Shown: positions 24,827-32,871, counted from the first letter of the stretch. The stretch is 64,000 nt of DNA from JBAXAB01 sp037142735 (GCA_037142735.1 JBAXAB010000002.1:33005-97004), one strand, 5' to 3'. The notes: generated by a model from the sequence alone, not told the origin. Made by a program: numbers and translations.

Positions 24827-25177
24827 TTACATGTGTGACATGCACGTCTTCGCGGGAGGGTTTGCCAGAAGTCTTGCTTCCTCTATTTGCTTTTTACAAA
24901 CTACACACAGTCCGTACTCACCCATTTCGATATTTACCAAAGCTTCGTTGATATCAGAGATTTGGTTTTTTAAATCCTCTGCAAAAGTTCCATTCTCTCT
25001 AAATTCAGATGCAGCTTCAGCAACCTCTTCATTGTCCGCCAGGGATTCGTTTGTTTCAGTTTGTTTAGCTTGCCAGACGCCGTGCTCGTCCTTTTGAGCT
25101 ATATGTGATAATTCCTCCTCTATTTTGTTTTTTTCAGCTAATAATTTATTTTTCTGTTCTTGTATATCGATAGTCAT
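24827..25177 (-). CDS. TraR/DksA family zinc-finger protein
   Basis: A 116-residue protein with an N-terminal coiled coil (IQEQKNKLLAEKNKIEEELS) and a C-terminal zinc-finger region GEYGLCVVCKKQI, then NPPAKTCMSHM. In canonical DksA/TraR the finger is C-x2-C...C-x2-C; here the last position is His (CMSH), so a C3H finger is expected. DksA-like proteins bind the secondary channel of RNA polymerase; in CPR the role is unproved. A TACAAT box lies nine bases before the ATG. Confidence 0.8.
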   Translation of the reverse strand: MTIDIQEQKNKLLAEKNKIEEELSHIAQKDEHGVWQAKQTETNESLADNEEVAEAASEFRENGTFAEDLKNQISDINEALVNIEMGEYGLCVVCKKQIEEARLLANPPAKTCMSHM

Positions 25178-25232
25178 TATTTTAGTATTGTAAGATTAAT
25201 TATAAATAAATTTTTAATAAACTCTGTGTAGC

Positions 25233-26366
25233 TTAACGGGTTATCTTACCGGTGGTTAAGCGCGATATAATCTCTCTAAGCCCTGCTTCACTAGACACTA
25301 TAACAAGAGTTTTTGGATCGATGAAGCTGTAAAGCATTCTGGATTGGCCATTCGGCTCATACAAAATTCGACTATCTTTGTTAAATATGATTCTGTCCGT
25401 GAAGACTTTTTGATCGGTTATGTCTGTACGAACAAGGCTTGTTGTTGCGGACTTCTTACTTTTTGTGCTTGTTGCAAGTGTTGGGGCTACAGGGAGTGTT
25501 GATGTGTCTCTGGCAATGAGGTCTCCAATATCATCATTCATATAAGATTCCCAACTAAGCATTCCAGCAAAGGCACTATCGTATGATTTAACATTTAAAA
25601 TAAGGAAGGTGTCTTTTAATGCGTCGCCGTATACACCAAATATATAATCATCCCCAAGCGATCGAATGAGCTGTGGAGACGCGTGTGTTCCAAGTCGGCC
25701 AAACCATTCAGACGTACTGATTTTTTGGACAGTACTGGTCCCTTGAGTCCCATTTTGGGATCCAAGTATAATTTCTTTTACAGTTGCTAAATCTACATCT
25801 TCCGACTTGGCCCGCATCAAATAATTGATAACCGAAACAGGATCCTTACCGTCTACCGGTAATATTTGACGTTTCTCTATTTTTATTGAGATTTGGTTTT
25901 GTGTTATGACAGTATTTTTTTCTTGTGTCCCATTGTTTATATCATTACTGTTTGGTACCAAATAGCCCGCCCACCACAAATAGCCCCCGATAATCACTGC
26001 AAGTAGTAATAATATCATTAATATTTTAGCGAATAATCCACTCGATTTTTGATTGACCACTTCCCCGACATCTTGACGTTCCTGTTGTTTTCTCTGTTCT
26101 GCTAGTGCAATTTGCAAAGCCGACATGTTGTCTTTCTTAAGGGCAATGGACACGTCTCCGTTATAAGTTTCTATTGGTGAAATTGAAGTCTCATTACTTA
26201 GAAACTGTGAAGTTTCTTGTTCCATCACATCCTTAAACTTTACAGTATCTTTTTCGTTGTTGTTTATTGGATTTACTGGCCCCCTTGTTACCTCCTTAGA
26301 GCCCAAAGGACGATCGGCATTTGGAAATGCGTATTCCGTTTTTTTGTTTTTATTAGTGTCATCCAT
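25233..26366 (-). CDS. hypothetical membrane-anchored protein
   Basis: A 377-residue protein when the inner ATG at 26366 (MDDTNKNKKTEYAF) is used; the ORF extends 17 codons further but those residues look unlike a protein N-terminus. The first 115 residues are hydrophilic and cytoplasmic, a single transmembrane helix follows near residue 120 (ILMILLLLAVIIGGYLWWAG), and the rest is a mixed alpha/beta external part with a Thr/Ser-rich stretch (ATSTKSKKSATTS). Similar three-part proteins are common in Parcubacteria but I know no function. Confidence 0.6.
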   Translation of the reverse strand: MDDTNKNKKTEYAFPNADRPLGSKEVTRGPVNPINNNEKDTVKFKDVMEQETSQFLSNETSISPIETYNGDVSIALKKDNMSALQIALAEQRKQQERQDVGEVVNQKSSGLFAKILMILLLLAVIIGGYLWWAGYLVPNSNDINNGTQEKNTVITQNQISIKIEKRQILPVDGKDPVSVINYLMRAKSEDVDLATVKEIILGSQNGTQGTSTVQKISTSEWFGRLGTHASPQLIRSLGDDYIFGVYGDALKDTFLILNVKSYDSAFAGMLSWESYMNDDIGDLIARDTSTLPVAPTLATSTKSKKSATTSLVRTDITDQKVFTDRIIFNKDSRILYEPNGQSRMLYSFIDPKTLVIVSSEAGLREIISRLTTGKITR

Positions 26367-26418
26367 ATTGTTTGTATTATCGCAGTAATATATAAAATGA
26401 ACAAGTGTTGCAAGCAAA

Positions 26419-26444
26419 AAGCCCCGTTGAAGGGCCCTCGGCTT
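26419..26444 (-). terminator. intrinsic terminator after the NYN-domain gene
   Basis: Minus-strand hairpin AAGCC...GGCTT with a GC-rich loop (positions 26444 down to 26419), followed by a run of five T. It lies just after the gene at 26460. Confidence 0.5.
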
Positions 26445-26459
26445 GTAACATGCAGGTTT

Positions 26460-27218
26460 TTATTTTTTTGCCTCGCCTCCCCCTGAGAATTCTTCCAAAA
26501 TTGATTTTGCCAGATCTTTCGAGGATTGTTTTTGAACATTTCTATTGCTCTGTTGTACCCTTCCGCGAGCCAATCTTGGTTTTGCTTGCTCCGGACTTGT
26601 TGGTGCTGTGTTTCCTTCCTCTGCTTGGTTTACTGCTGCCCCACTACCCTCATCTGTTTCACGGTTCCCTGTGTTTCTATTTGGGTATGGCTGGTTATGT
26701 GAATACATTGATGGATTTATGACATATTTTTTTGGATTGTCACACATATCAATAAACTCATCAGCTGTTTCCTTTAATTTGGCAGAAGAAGATTTTCCAA
26801 ACGAAATAACCTCGACCTGACAACCTTTGTTGATTTTCAAGTACTCAACCAGTGGAATAAAGTCCCCGTCCCCTGATGCGATGATTACAGTATCAAGTTT
26901 TGGGGCTAAAGATATTGCATCAACCGCCAAACCAACGTCCCAGTCAGCTTTTTTAGCTCCTCCCATAAATATTTGTAAATTTTTTGTCTTAGTTTCTATC
27001 CCCAACTTCCCTAGTGCCTCGAAAAAGTTTTTTTCCTCACCAGATTCTGTTGTAATAACGTATGCAATTGCTCTAATAAGTGATCGTCCCGCAATCGCCT
27101 CTTTCATGATTGCACCGAAATTTACCCTTGCGTGGTAAAGGTTTTTTGCACTGTGATAAAGGTTTTGTGTATCAATAAAAATCCCAACTCGTTGCTCTTT
27201 GTGTTTAATAACTGCCAT
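26460..27218 (-). CDS. NYN (LabA/DUF88-like) domain protein
   Basis: A 252-residue protein whose first 165 residues form a NYN ribonuclease-like domain: VGIFIDTQNLYHSAKNLYH carries the first acidic site (D), KADWDVGLAVDAI and IIASGDGDFIPLVEYL (the DGD motif) the others, in the PIN-like arrangement. The last 80 residues are Gln/Asn/Pro-rich and probably disordered. NYN proteins are predicted metal-dependent RNases; substrate unknown. The gene stands alone with a hairpin terminator downstream. Confidence 0.85.
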   Translation of the reverse strand: MAVIKHKEQRVGIFIDTQNLYHSAKNLYHARVNFGAIMKEAIAGRSLIRAIAYVITTESGEEKNFFEALGKLGIETKTKNLQIFMGGAKKADWDVGLAVDAISLAPKLDTVIIASGDGDFIPLVEYLKINKGCQVEVISFGKSSSAKLKETADEFIDMCDNPKKYVINPSMYSHNQPYPNRNTGNRETDEGSGAAVNQAEEGNTAPTSPEQAKPRLARGRVQQSNRNVQKQSSKDLAKSILEEFSGGGEAKK

Positions 27219-27348
27219 GTAAATAATTTTTTATAAAAATAGTAATGCCATATTGACTGTAACTGGACACTTTTGTATTTAAAACCCACAAAGCGCCAAA
27301 TTCCTTACAAAAAACAGATCGAAGCTTAAAAAAAATGTTTTAAAAACT

Positions 27349-27384
27349 AAAACCTGCCGTTTAGAATTAAATTCGGCAGGTTTT
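27349..27384 (-). terminator. intrinsic terminator of rpsO
   Basis: An 11-bp perfect stem, AAAACCTGCCG at 27349-27359 and CGGCAGGTTTT at 27374-27384, with a 14-base loop, just downstream of the rpsO stop on the minus strand and followed by a T-rich run. Confidence 0.85.
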
Positions 27385-27391
27385 AGAAAGA

Positions 27392-27673
27392 TTATGCTGT
27401 TTTTTTCTTTAAATCAAGAGCCTTTACTACTTTTGAGTGTCTGGCTGTGTGATTTTTTTGCAAATATTGTAGATGGTTCTGTCTATCAGCTACAAGTTGC
27501 AGTAGTCCTCTTCGAGAGCTCTTATCTGCTTTGTGCTTTTTTAAATGCTTAGTCAATTCGCTGATTCTTGTACTAAGAATCGCAATTTGAGCTTCAGCTG
27601 AACCTGTATCTGAATCATGCAAATGCACTTCTTTTATGACTTTTGCCTTTTTTGTTTTGGTCAACATGGTCAT
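27392..27673 (-). CDS. rpsO: 30S ribosomal protein S15 (uS15)
   Basis: A 93-residue protein with the S15 signature HDSDTGSAEAQIAILSTRIS and LTKHLKKHKADKSSRRGLLQ, followed by the conserved LVADRQNHLQYL (equivalent to the R-R-L-L-D-Y-L region). It binds the central domain of 16S rRNA and organises its three-way junction. A TATGAT box lies eight bases before the first ATG (27673); the second ATG (27667) is the alternative start. Confidence 0.95.
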   Translation of the reverse strand: MTMLTKTKKAKVIKEVHLHDSDTGSAEAQIAILSTRISELTKHLKKHKADKSSRRGLLQLVADRQNHLQYLQKNHTARHSKVVKALDLKKKTA

Positions 27674-27775
27674 GCTAATTTATCATAAATACTTTAAAAA
27701 AGCAAGGGTTAGCAAGGTATATAGGGATATACAACCAGCACCTATGTAAAATTGGAGGCTTTATCTTATTGCTGG

Positions 27776-27781
27776 TATAAT
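27776..27781 (+). promoter_or_regulatory. extended -10 box of the recombinase gene
   Basis: TGGTATAAT: exact TATAAT with the TG extension, 17 bases before the ATG at 27799. Confidence 0.45.
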
Positions 27782-27798
27782 GTAAATAGTTAAAACTT

Positions 27799-28776
27799 AT
27801 GAAAAATAAGCCTAAATCCCCTACTCTAGAATCAAGTTCAGAAAAGAAGATTAGCAAGCCTATAAGTGAGCTTGAGATGTATAAGAACCAATTTTTGGAA
27901 TATGTAGAAATTGAAAAAGGCAGAAGTCTTAAAACAATAGAAAATTACGACAGGTATGTTCTTAGTTTCATTGAATATCTCAAAAGAGACATTTCTTCGC
28001 CAAATGTTTCTCATGTAACACAAGAAGTAATAAGAAGTTACAGATTATGGCTTAACAGAAGGGCATTGGGGGATATATATGGGTTGAATAACATTAGTAA
28101 TGTTTCACGTGAGACATTAAAGAAGAAAACTCAGAATTACTACCTTATTGCCTTAAGGTCATTCCTTAAATACCTCAATAAACGAGATATTAAAACAATT
28201 CCAGCGGACTCGATTGAATTGGCTAAGGTTTCAGAAAGGTCAATTGAGCTAATCTCAACAGAAGAGCTAAACAGGCTATTGGATGCGCCAGATCAAGAAA
28301 AAGACACCCAAAAGGCATTGAGAGACAAGGCTATTTTGGAACTCCTGTTCTCGACTGGTCTGCGAGTTTCAGAGCTCTGTAACTTACCAGTAGACCTCGA
28401 TGTCTCAAAGGACGAGTTCTCAGTTCGAGGAAAAGGAGAAAAAGTCAGGGTTGTGTTTATATCAGACGGGGCTAGGGAAGCCGTAATGGCCTATAAGAAG
28501 GCGAATAAGACTATAGATAAGGCAAAGTTGTTTCATGTGACACCAAGGACAGTGGAGCGTGTTATAAGACAATACGCAATTATTGCAGGAATCTCTAAAA
28601 AGGTGACCCCCCACGTTATAAGACATAGTTTTGCCACTGGATTGCTTCAGAATGGTGCGGACCTCAGGTCAGTTCAGATGTTGCTCGGACATGCCAGCAT
28701 CTCTACGACCCAGATATACACACACTTAACAGACAAGCACCTAAGGGAGGTTCATAAAAAGTTCCATAAACGTTAA
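27799..28776 (+). CDS. xerD: Xer-like tyrosine recombinase
   Basis: A 325-residue tyrosine recombinase. The SAM-like N-terminal domain (FLEYVEIEKGRSLKTIENYD) starts after about 30 extra residues. The catalytic set is complete: Arg in STGLRVSELCNLP, the beta-hairpin Lys in SVRGKGEKVRVV, H-x-x-R in HVIRHSFATGLL, His in LLGHASISTTQIY and the Tyr at the end of that string. As a single chromosomal copy near other housekeeping genes it probably resolves chromosome dimers; whether it is the XerC or XerD type cannot be told. A parS-like site lies inside it (28101-28116), and a terminator follows. Confidence 0.9.
   Translation: MKNKPKSPTLESSSEKKISKPISELEMYKNQFLEYVEIEKGRSLKTIENYDRYVLSFIEYLKRDISSPNVSHVTQEVIRSYRLWLNRRALGDIYGLNNISNVSRETLKKKTQNYYLIALRSFLKYLNKRDIKTIPADSIELAKVSERSIELISTEELNRLLDAPDQEKDTQKALRDKAILELLFSTGLRVSELCNLPVDLDVSKDEFSVRGKGEKVRVVFISDGAREAVMAYKKANKTIDKAKLFHVTPRTVERVIRQYAIIAGISKKVTPHVIRHSFATGLLQNGADLRSVQMLLGHASISTTQIYTHLTDKHLREVHKKFHKR
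28101..28116. promoter_or_regulatory. parS: parS-like site (inside the recombinase gene)
   Basis: TGTTTCACGTGAGACA matches the Spo0J/ParB site TGTTTCACGTGAAACA in 15 of 16 positions. Confidence 0.7.
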
Positions 28777-28792
28777 TATCAGGTTAGAATAG

Positions 28793-28821
28793 GGCGGCAC
28801 TTCATTCGACATTGTGCCGCC
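28793..28821 (+). terminator. hairpin terminator of the recombinase gene
   Basis: GGCGGCAC (28793-28800) pairs with GTGCCGCC (28814-28821), followed by a short T-rich stretch. It overlaps the upstream TTG of the exonuclease ORF, supporting the inner ATG at 28839 as that gene's start. Confidence 0.7.
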
Positions 28822-28838
28822 TGATTTTGCTAAATCAT

Positions 28839-29624
28839 ATGAAACAAAGAAGCCTAAACATCTACTGCTGGAACGTCAATGGTATAAGGGCCTGGCACAA
28901 AAAAGGATGTTTTGACGAAATGTTACACAAGAAACCTGACATCCTGTGTTTGCAAGAGACTAAGGCTCGTCCAGATCAATTATCTGCCGATGTTCTGGCT
29001 CCTAAGGGTTATTACTCCTATTTTGAATATCCAAAAGTAAAAAAAGGTTACAGCGGGGTAGCTGTATATACCAAAATCAAGCCCGAAAAAGTAGAGTATG
29101 GCCTAAATATTGAAGATTTGGACATGGAAGGTAGGCAGATAACTCTATATTTTGAAGATTTTGTACTTATTAACTGCTATTTTCCAAATGGAGGAGGGGA
29201 GGATCATCGCCTAGAGTATAAAATGAAGTACTATAAGGCGTTTCTTGTGAAACTTAATAAGATAAGAGATAAATATAAGAAAATCATATTTTGCGGAGAT
29301 TTAAATGTTGCTCATACTGAAATTGATATTGAAAGACCTAAGGAAAATGAAAATCATGTTGGTTTCTTGCCTCAGGAGCGTAAATGGGTGGATAGTCTTA
29401 TAGAAAATGATTATTTGGATGTTTATCGTGAAACACACCCTGGTGAAACGAAGCATTATACTTGGTGGGATGTAAAGACCCGCTCTAGAGAAAGGAACGT
29501 AGGGTGGAGGATAGATTACTTTTTTACCACTAAGAACTTGTTGAAAAATGCTGTTAAGGCCGAAATTCATGAAAATATATTGGGATCTGACCACTGTCCT
29601 ATATCATTGGAGATTCAGTTATAA
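28839..29624 (+). CDS. xth: exodeoxyribonuclease III / AP endonuclease
   Basis: A 261-residue enzyme of the ExoIII family. Motifs: NIYCWNVNGIRAWHKKGCF, ILCLQETKARPDQL (the metal-binding Glu), YSGVAVYTK, FCGDLNVAHTEIDIERPKEN (Asp/Asn of the active site), YTWWDVKTRSRERNVGWRID and GSDHCPISLEI (the catalytic Asp-His). It nicks at abasic sites in base-excision repair. The ORF begins 9 codons earlier at a TTG, but that lies inside the terminator hairpin of the previous gene. Confidence 0.95.
   Translation: MKQRSLNIYCWNVNGIRAWHKKGCFDEMLHKKPDILCLQETKARPDQLSADVLAPKGYYSYFEYPKVKKGYSGVAVYTKIKPEKVEYGLNIEDLDMEGRQITLYFEDFVLINCYFPNGGGEDHRLEYKMKYYKAFLVKLNKIRDKYKKIIFCGDLNVAHTEIDIERPKENENHVGFLPQERKWVDSLIENDYLDVYRETHPGETKHYTWWDVKTRSRERNVGWRIDYFFTTKNLLKNAVKAEIHENILGSDHCPISLEIQL
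29420..29435. promoter_or_regulatory. weaker parS-like site (inside xth)
   Basis: TGTTTATCGTGAAACA matches the ParB site in 14 of 16 positions; the left half-site is altered at two positions. Confidence 0.4.
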
Positions 29625-29724
29625 ATGCGAGGCGTATTTTAGTGGGTGTTTAAATAAAGGACAAATATATTTTATATAGGACAGTTATCCCCATAAATGT
29701 CCTATACATTTTTTACGTAGGGTA

Positions 29725-29730
29725 TATAAT
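29725..29730 (+). promoter_or_regulatory. -10 box of the structured ncRNA
   Basis: Exact TATAAT at 29725-29730. The predicted start of transcription is near 29737, four bases before the closing stem of the RNA begins. No convincing -35 box is seen. Confidence 0.55.
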
Positions 29731-29736
29731 GTTTTC

Positions 29737-30210
29737 AGGTGGCGGCTTTGAAGAATTTAGCGCGATTGGTCTTTGATGGTTTAGGTAAGTTGGTTCGACA
29801 TTAGTATCTAATTTCGAAGATTTTGTTAATAAATAGTCCTAGCAGATTTATTAACAATAAGTTTTTCGCTACCACTTGTTCTTTGAGTTTCCATTTTCGT
29901 TCCCCGGTCCAAGCCTTCCAAGTAATGGTTCAATAAAGCAAAAAGCGATTGGCAGGTTTTACAGTAGACACACAAATTCATTCTTGAAAATGTTCTGACT
30001 GTTTTAAAACTCGTGCGCCAATCCTCTTTGAGCTAAAGCAATTACAAGGATTCACGGAGTCCATTCCGTGACGTGCACAAAACGGACCTAGATTTCCCCC
30101 TAGTTCTTTACATTTTTTCTTACGCTTCCACTTGAAGCGTAACATGGTACTTAATACAATTCGGTGTTAAGTCTTACAAGGCCGCCTTCTTCCCGCAGGT
30201 GGCCTTTGTT
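29737..30210 (+). ncRNA. large structured non-coding RNA of unknown family
   Basis: This 616-bp gene-free gap between the convergent xth and cca genes contains a free-standing RNA gene of about 470 nt. A TATAAT box precedes it. Its ends pair: GGCGGCTTTG (29741-29750) with CAAGGCCGCC (30177-30186), ten pairs with one G-U. Inside are several further stems: a perfect 12-bp hairpin (29823-29834 with 29846-29857), GATTGGC (29947-29953) with GCCAATC (30017-30023), CACGGA/TCCGTG (30053-30070), TTACGCTTC/GAAGCGTAA (30120-30142) and ACTTAATAC/GTGTTAAGT (30149-30172). It ends in an intrinsic terminator. No open reading frame of note occurs. Size, closing stem and position recall RNase P RNA or tmRNA, but I did not find their hallmark motifs. 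Confidence 0.7.
30178..30206 (+). terminator. intrinsic terminator of the structured ncRNA
   Basis: AAGGCCGCC (30178-30186) pairs with GGTGGCCTT (30198-30206), followed by TGTTGTT. The left arm is shared with the closing stem of the RNA, so the two pairings exclude each other. Confidence 0.8.
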
Positions 30211-30240
30211 GTTGAAGGGCTATTTTAGTACATAATAAAA

Positions 30241-31716
30241 TTATTGTACCCGGTGTTTATCACGAATTTCCTGAACTTCTACACTTTCAGCGTTTTCTTT
30301 GGCCTTCAGCGCTAGCTCACTCATTTTTTTTAGTTCAGGTAATCCAAGACCGTTTAGTTCCATAGCTTTGTCTTTTAGGTAGCTTTCAGTGTTGTGTTCA
30401 GAATTTTCAATAATATCTTCTAATAAAATATTCAGAATGAAACCAATTTTAGGTCCTGGATTAAGCCCAGCTAACTTCATCAGTTCATTCCCATCAATTT
30501 TTAATTTTGAAACAGAAACTGGCTCACGTAGCACTTCATCTATCATCGACATATATTTTCTCAAACGGTAAGGGTCTTCTTTTGGTCTTCCTGTTCCAAC
30601 ACGGTCGCAAATTCTTAGGTTTACTAGATCCCAAATGTGATCAGTTCCAACATTTCTCACAATACGTCGTACGGCAGAGAGGGTGATTTGCTCTGTGTCA
30701 GAGAAAAACATGTGCCAACGAATCATAGTCGTCACTAGTTTGATTATTTCATTTTTAAACTTAAGTCTCTTTAAGATTACATCTGCCATTTTAGCCCCAA
30801 CAACCTCGTGTCCGTGGAAAGTGTAATCTTTTCTTTCCTTCGCGTACCTTTGAGTTGGTGGTTTTCCAATGTCATGAAAAAGAGCAGATAGCCGAACATA
30901 AAATGGAAATCTTTTATCCGCACTACACTGGAGACTTCTTAATAAGTGTTCAAAAACGTCATAAGAGTGTGCTTGGTTTTGTTTAACGCCTACCGCGTTG
31001 CTTATTTCAGGGACAATATGTTTTAGCAATCCAAGTTTTTCTAGGAATACAAAACCCATCATTGGATTTTCTGACATGATAATTTTAGATAGCTCATCAC
31101 GAATCCTCTCAGAAGAAATTTGTTTAATTAAGTCAGCATTTTTTATTATTGAATTCTGTGTTTCAAAATCTATAGTAAAACCAAGTTCTGCGGAAAAACG
31201 AATCGCTCTCATTAGACGCAATGCATCTTCGGTGAATCTTTTATCAGGACTTCCAACCGCACGGATAGTTTTCGTTTTGATGTCTTGTAGTCCACTAAAC
31301 TGATCAGTAATCTCACCGGTTATAACATCTGCTGCTAAGGCGTTGATGGTAAAATCTCGACGTTTAAGGTCGTCAGAAAGATTTTGACTGAACTGGACAC
31401 TATCTGGGTGCCTATTGTCGCTATAAGACGATTCTATGCGGTAAGGCGTAACCTCTACAGTCTGTCCGTCCTCAAGAACAACACCTACTGTCCCGAAGAT
31501 GTTTTCATAAAAAGTCTTGGTGAAGAGGGGAATGATTTGTTCGGGCACGGCATTTGTTGTTAGGTCCCAGTCCTTTGGAACCCTTCCTAAAATTAAATCT
31601 CGCACACATCCACCCACAATATAAGCCTCGAAGCCTGCCTTCGATAAGGTCTCAGAGACATCGATAATTTGCTTCGGTATTGAACTGATATCTATTTTTT
31701 CAGCAGCAGACTTCAT
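30241..31716 (-). CDS. cca: CCA-adding / poly(A) polymerase-family tRNA nucleotidyltransferase with HD domain
   Basis: A 491-residue class II nucleotidyltransferase. The N-terminal catalytic part has GGCVRDLILGRVPKDWDLTT, with the two catalytic Asp in DWD, and the template motif RRDFTINALAADV. The RNA-binding part continues with RFTEDALRLMRAIRFSAELG. The C-terminal half contains an HD domain with LSALFHDIGKPPTQ and HGHEVVGAK. It adds or repairs the CCA end of tRNAs; none of the four tRNAs in this window encodes CCA, so the enzyme is needed. HD-containing versions also have phosphatase activity in some bacteria. Confidence 0.94.
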   Translation of the reverse strand: MKSAAEKIDISSIPKQIIDVSETLSKAGFEAYIVGGCVRDLILGRVPKDWDLTTNAVPEQIIPLFTKTFYENIFGTVGVVLEDGQTVEVTPYRIESSYSDNRHPDSVQFSQNLSDDLKRRDFTINALAADVITGEITDQFSGLQDIKTKTIRAVGSPDKRFTEDALRLMRAIRFSAELGFTIDFETQNSIIKNADLIKQISSERIRDELSKIIMSENPMMGFVFLEKLGLLKHIVPEISNAVGVKQNQAHSYDVFEHLLRSLQCSADKRFPFYVRLSALFHDIGKPPTQRYAKERKDYTFHGHEVVGAKMADVILKRLKFKNEIIKLVTTMIRWHMFFSDTEQITLSAVRRIVRNVGTDHIWDLVNLRICDRVGTGRPKEDPYRLRKYMSMIDEVLREPVSVSKLKIDGNELMKLAGLNPGPKIGFILNILLEDIIENSEHNTESYLKDKAMELNGLGLPELKKMSELALKAKENAESVEVQEIRDKHRVQ

Positions 31717-31777
31717 AAGTACTGCAATACTAGTATCTTTTTGATTTTATATCAATTTAATGTATCATGTTGTGTAC

Positions 31778-31850
31778 GCGCTCGTGGCTCAATGGATAGA
31801 GCACTTGGCTTCGGACCAAGGGATTGCAGGTTCGAATCCTGCCGAGCGCA
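31778..31850 (+). tRNA. tRNA-Arg (anticodon TCG)
   Basis: A 73-nt cloverleaf: acceptor GCGCTCG/CGAGCGC, D arm with AATGGATAG loop, anticodon stem CTTGG/CCAAG with loop CTTCGGA (anticodon TCG), T arm GCAGG-TTCGAAT-CCTGC, discriminator A. CCA is not encoded. Confidence 0.97.
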
Positions 31851-31923
31851 CACGACCTTTAGTTATTTTTTTTATTAAGATTCCTTTCCGGGGTCTAAGT
31901 TAAGAAAAGTATAAAAGACAAAT

Positions 31924-31994
31924 GCAGGTATGGTTTAGTGGTAGAATGCGTCCTTGCCAAGGACGAGACGAGAGTTCGATTCTCTCTACCTGCA
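31924..31994 (+). tRNA. tRNA-Gly (anticodon GCC)
   Basis: A 71-nt cloverleaf: acceptor GCAGGTA/TACCTGC, anticodon stem CGTCC/GGACG with loop TTGCCAA (anticodon GCC), T loop TTCGATT, discriminator A. CCA is not encoded. Confidence 0.97.
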
Positions 31995-32079
31995 CAGAAT
32001 ATAATTCTAGCCTCTAGTTTCAAAAAACATTGATAAGTAAGGATTTTTATGAATTGGCCATTGCCAAAATGTGCAAAAC

Positions 32080-32108
32080 TGTGGATAACTCAGTGGATAT
32101 GTGTATAA
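32080..32108. promoter_or_regulatory. DnaA-box cluster away from the origin
   Basis: Three DnaA-box-like 9-mers in 29 bp: an exact TGTGGATAA, then AGTGGATAT and TGTGTATAA, evenly spaced. Confidence 0.4.
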
Positions 32109-32232
32109 AAGACAGATATCAAAAATGACAAAAATTGTCCTCTAGAAGTGTATTTTTCTAATATATCTATATTTATCAAGCTATTTTGCGTTTTGGTGCA
32201 TAAAAGACGCGGCTATAACATGTGACTTTTTA

Positions 32233-32248
32233 TGTATCACGTGAAACA
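32233..32248. promoter_or_regulatory. parS: parS-like site (intergenic)
   Basis: TGTATCACGTGAAACA matches the ParB/Spo0J site TGTTTCACGTGAAACA in 15 of 16 positions and lies between genes. Confidence 0.75.
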
Positions 32249-32334
32249 TTGGTTTTATAGGATTTTAAGACAAATTAAGCAATAATTCATTCAAGATTAA
32301 GGTTTATTTGCCTTTCGAAGCTTAAAATAGGAGA

Positions 32335-32826
32335 ATGATTGAAAGTAAGATTTTAGGTGAGTTTGGAGAGTTTTTGGCAGGGTGCCGACTTGTATCTAAA
32401 GGTCACAAAATTTTGCGAACTAGATATAGGAAGTGGGGTGGGGAAATAGATATTATTTCAACAAAAAACAAGGTTATCTATTTTAACGAAATTAAGACCA
32501 GGATTGGTAAAGGGAAGGATGGGGTGGATCTTCGGAACATAGGTATCACTAGACACAAAGTCAGCAAGGTCATTAAATGCGCCCAACATTTTATCCAGAA
32601 TGAGATAGCTGATATTTTCTATACAACTAAGCAATTCGATGCCTATTTTTTAGAGGTTGTCCTAAATCAAGAGATTAAGAGGATTCAAGAAGATGTTTCT
32701 ACAGTTTCGGACCTGAAATGCTACTTTACTGAAGGAAAGATAAGAATTTTGGCCACATATATAGAAAATATGGATAGGGAAGTTTTCGGGTGCTATGGAA
32801 CAAGTTTAATAAGTGATAAAGATTGA
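32335..32826 (+). CDS. yraN: YraN/UPF0102 family endonuclease-like protein
   Basis: A 163-residue protein with the UPF0102 pattern: LGEFGEFLAGCRLVSKGHKI, then RKWGGEIDIISTKNKVIYFN and EIKTRIGKG, where E-x-D and E-x-K form the restriction-endonuclease-like catalytic core, and ITRHKVSKVIKCAQHFI. The biochemical role is not settled. The family is usually about 120 residues; the C-terminal 45 residues here are extra. A TAAAAT box ends six bases before the ATG, so the AGGAGA next to the start is probably part of the promoter spacing rather than a ribosome-binding site. Confidence 0.87.
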   Translation: MIESKILGEFGEFLAGCRLVSKGHKILRTRYRKWGGEIDIISTKNKVIYFNEIKTRIGKGKDGVDLRNIGITRHKVSKVIKCAQHFIQNEIADIFYTTKQFDAYFLEVVLNQEIKRIQEDVSTVSDLKCYFTEGKIRILATYIENMDREVFGCYGTSLISDKD

Positions 32827-32871
32827 GATATGAGGATATCTGTGTTAGGATTCAACACGTTATCGGCATAT

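Larger units (their letters stand above)
31995..32334. other. gene-free region with DnaA-box and parS-like sites
   Basis: A 340-bp AT-rich stretch between tRNA-Gly and yraN. It contains an exact DnaA box TGTGGATAA (32080-32088), close variants AGTGGATAT (32092-32100) and TGTGTATAA (32100-32108), and a parS-like site (32233-32248). No gene or structured RNA was recognised in it. Confidence 0.55.

Noticed and set aside
29737..30210. tmRNA or RNase P RNA assignment for the structured RNA
   Set aside because: A GGTTCGACA near 29792 recalls tmRNA, but the acceptor stem, tag peptide ending in ALAA-like residues and CCA end are absent; the RNase P core GAGGAAAGUCC is also not found. Only a model search could decide.
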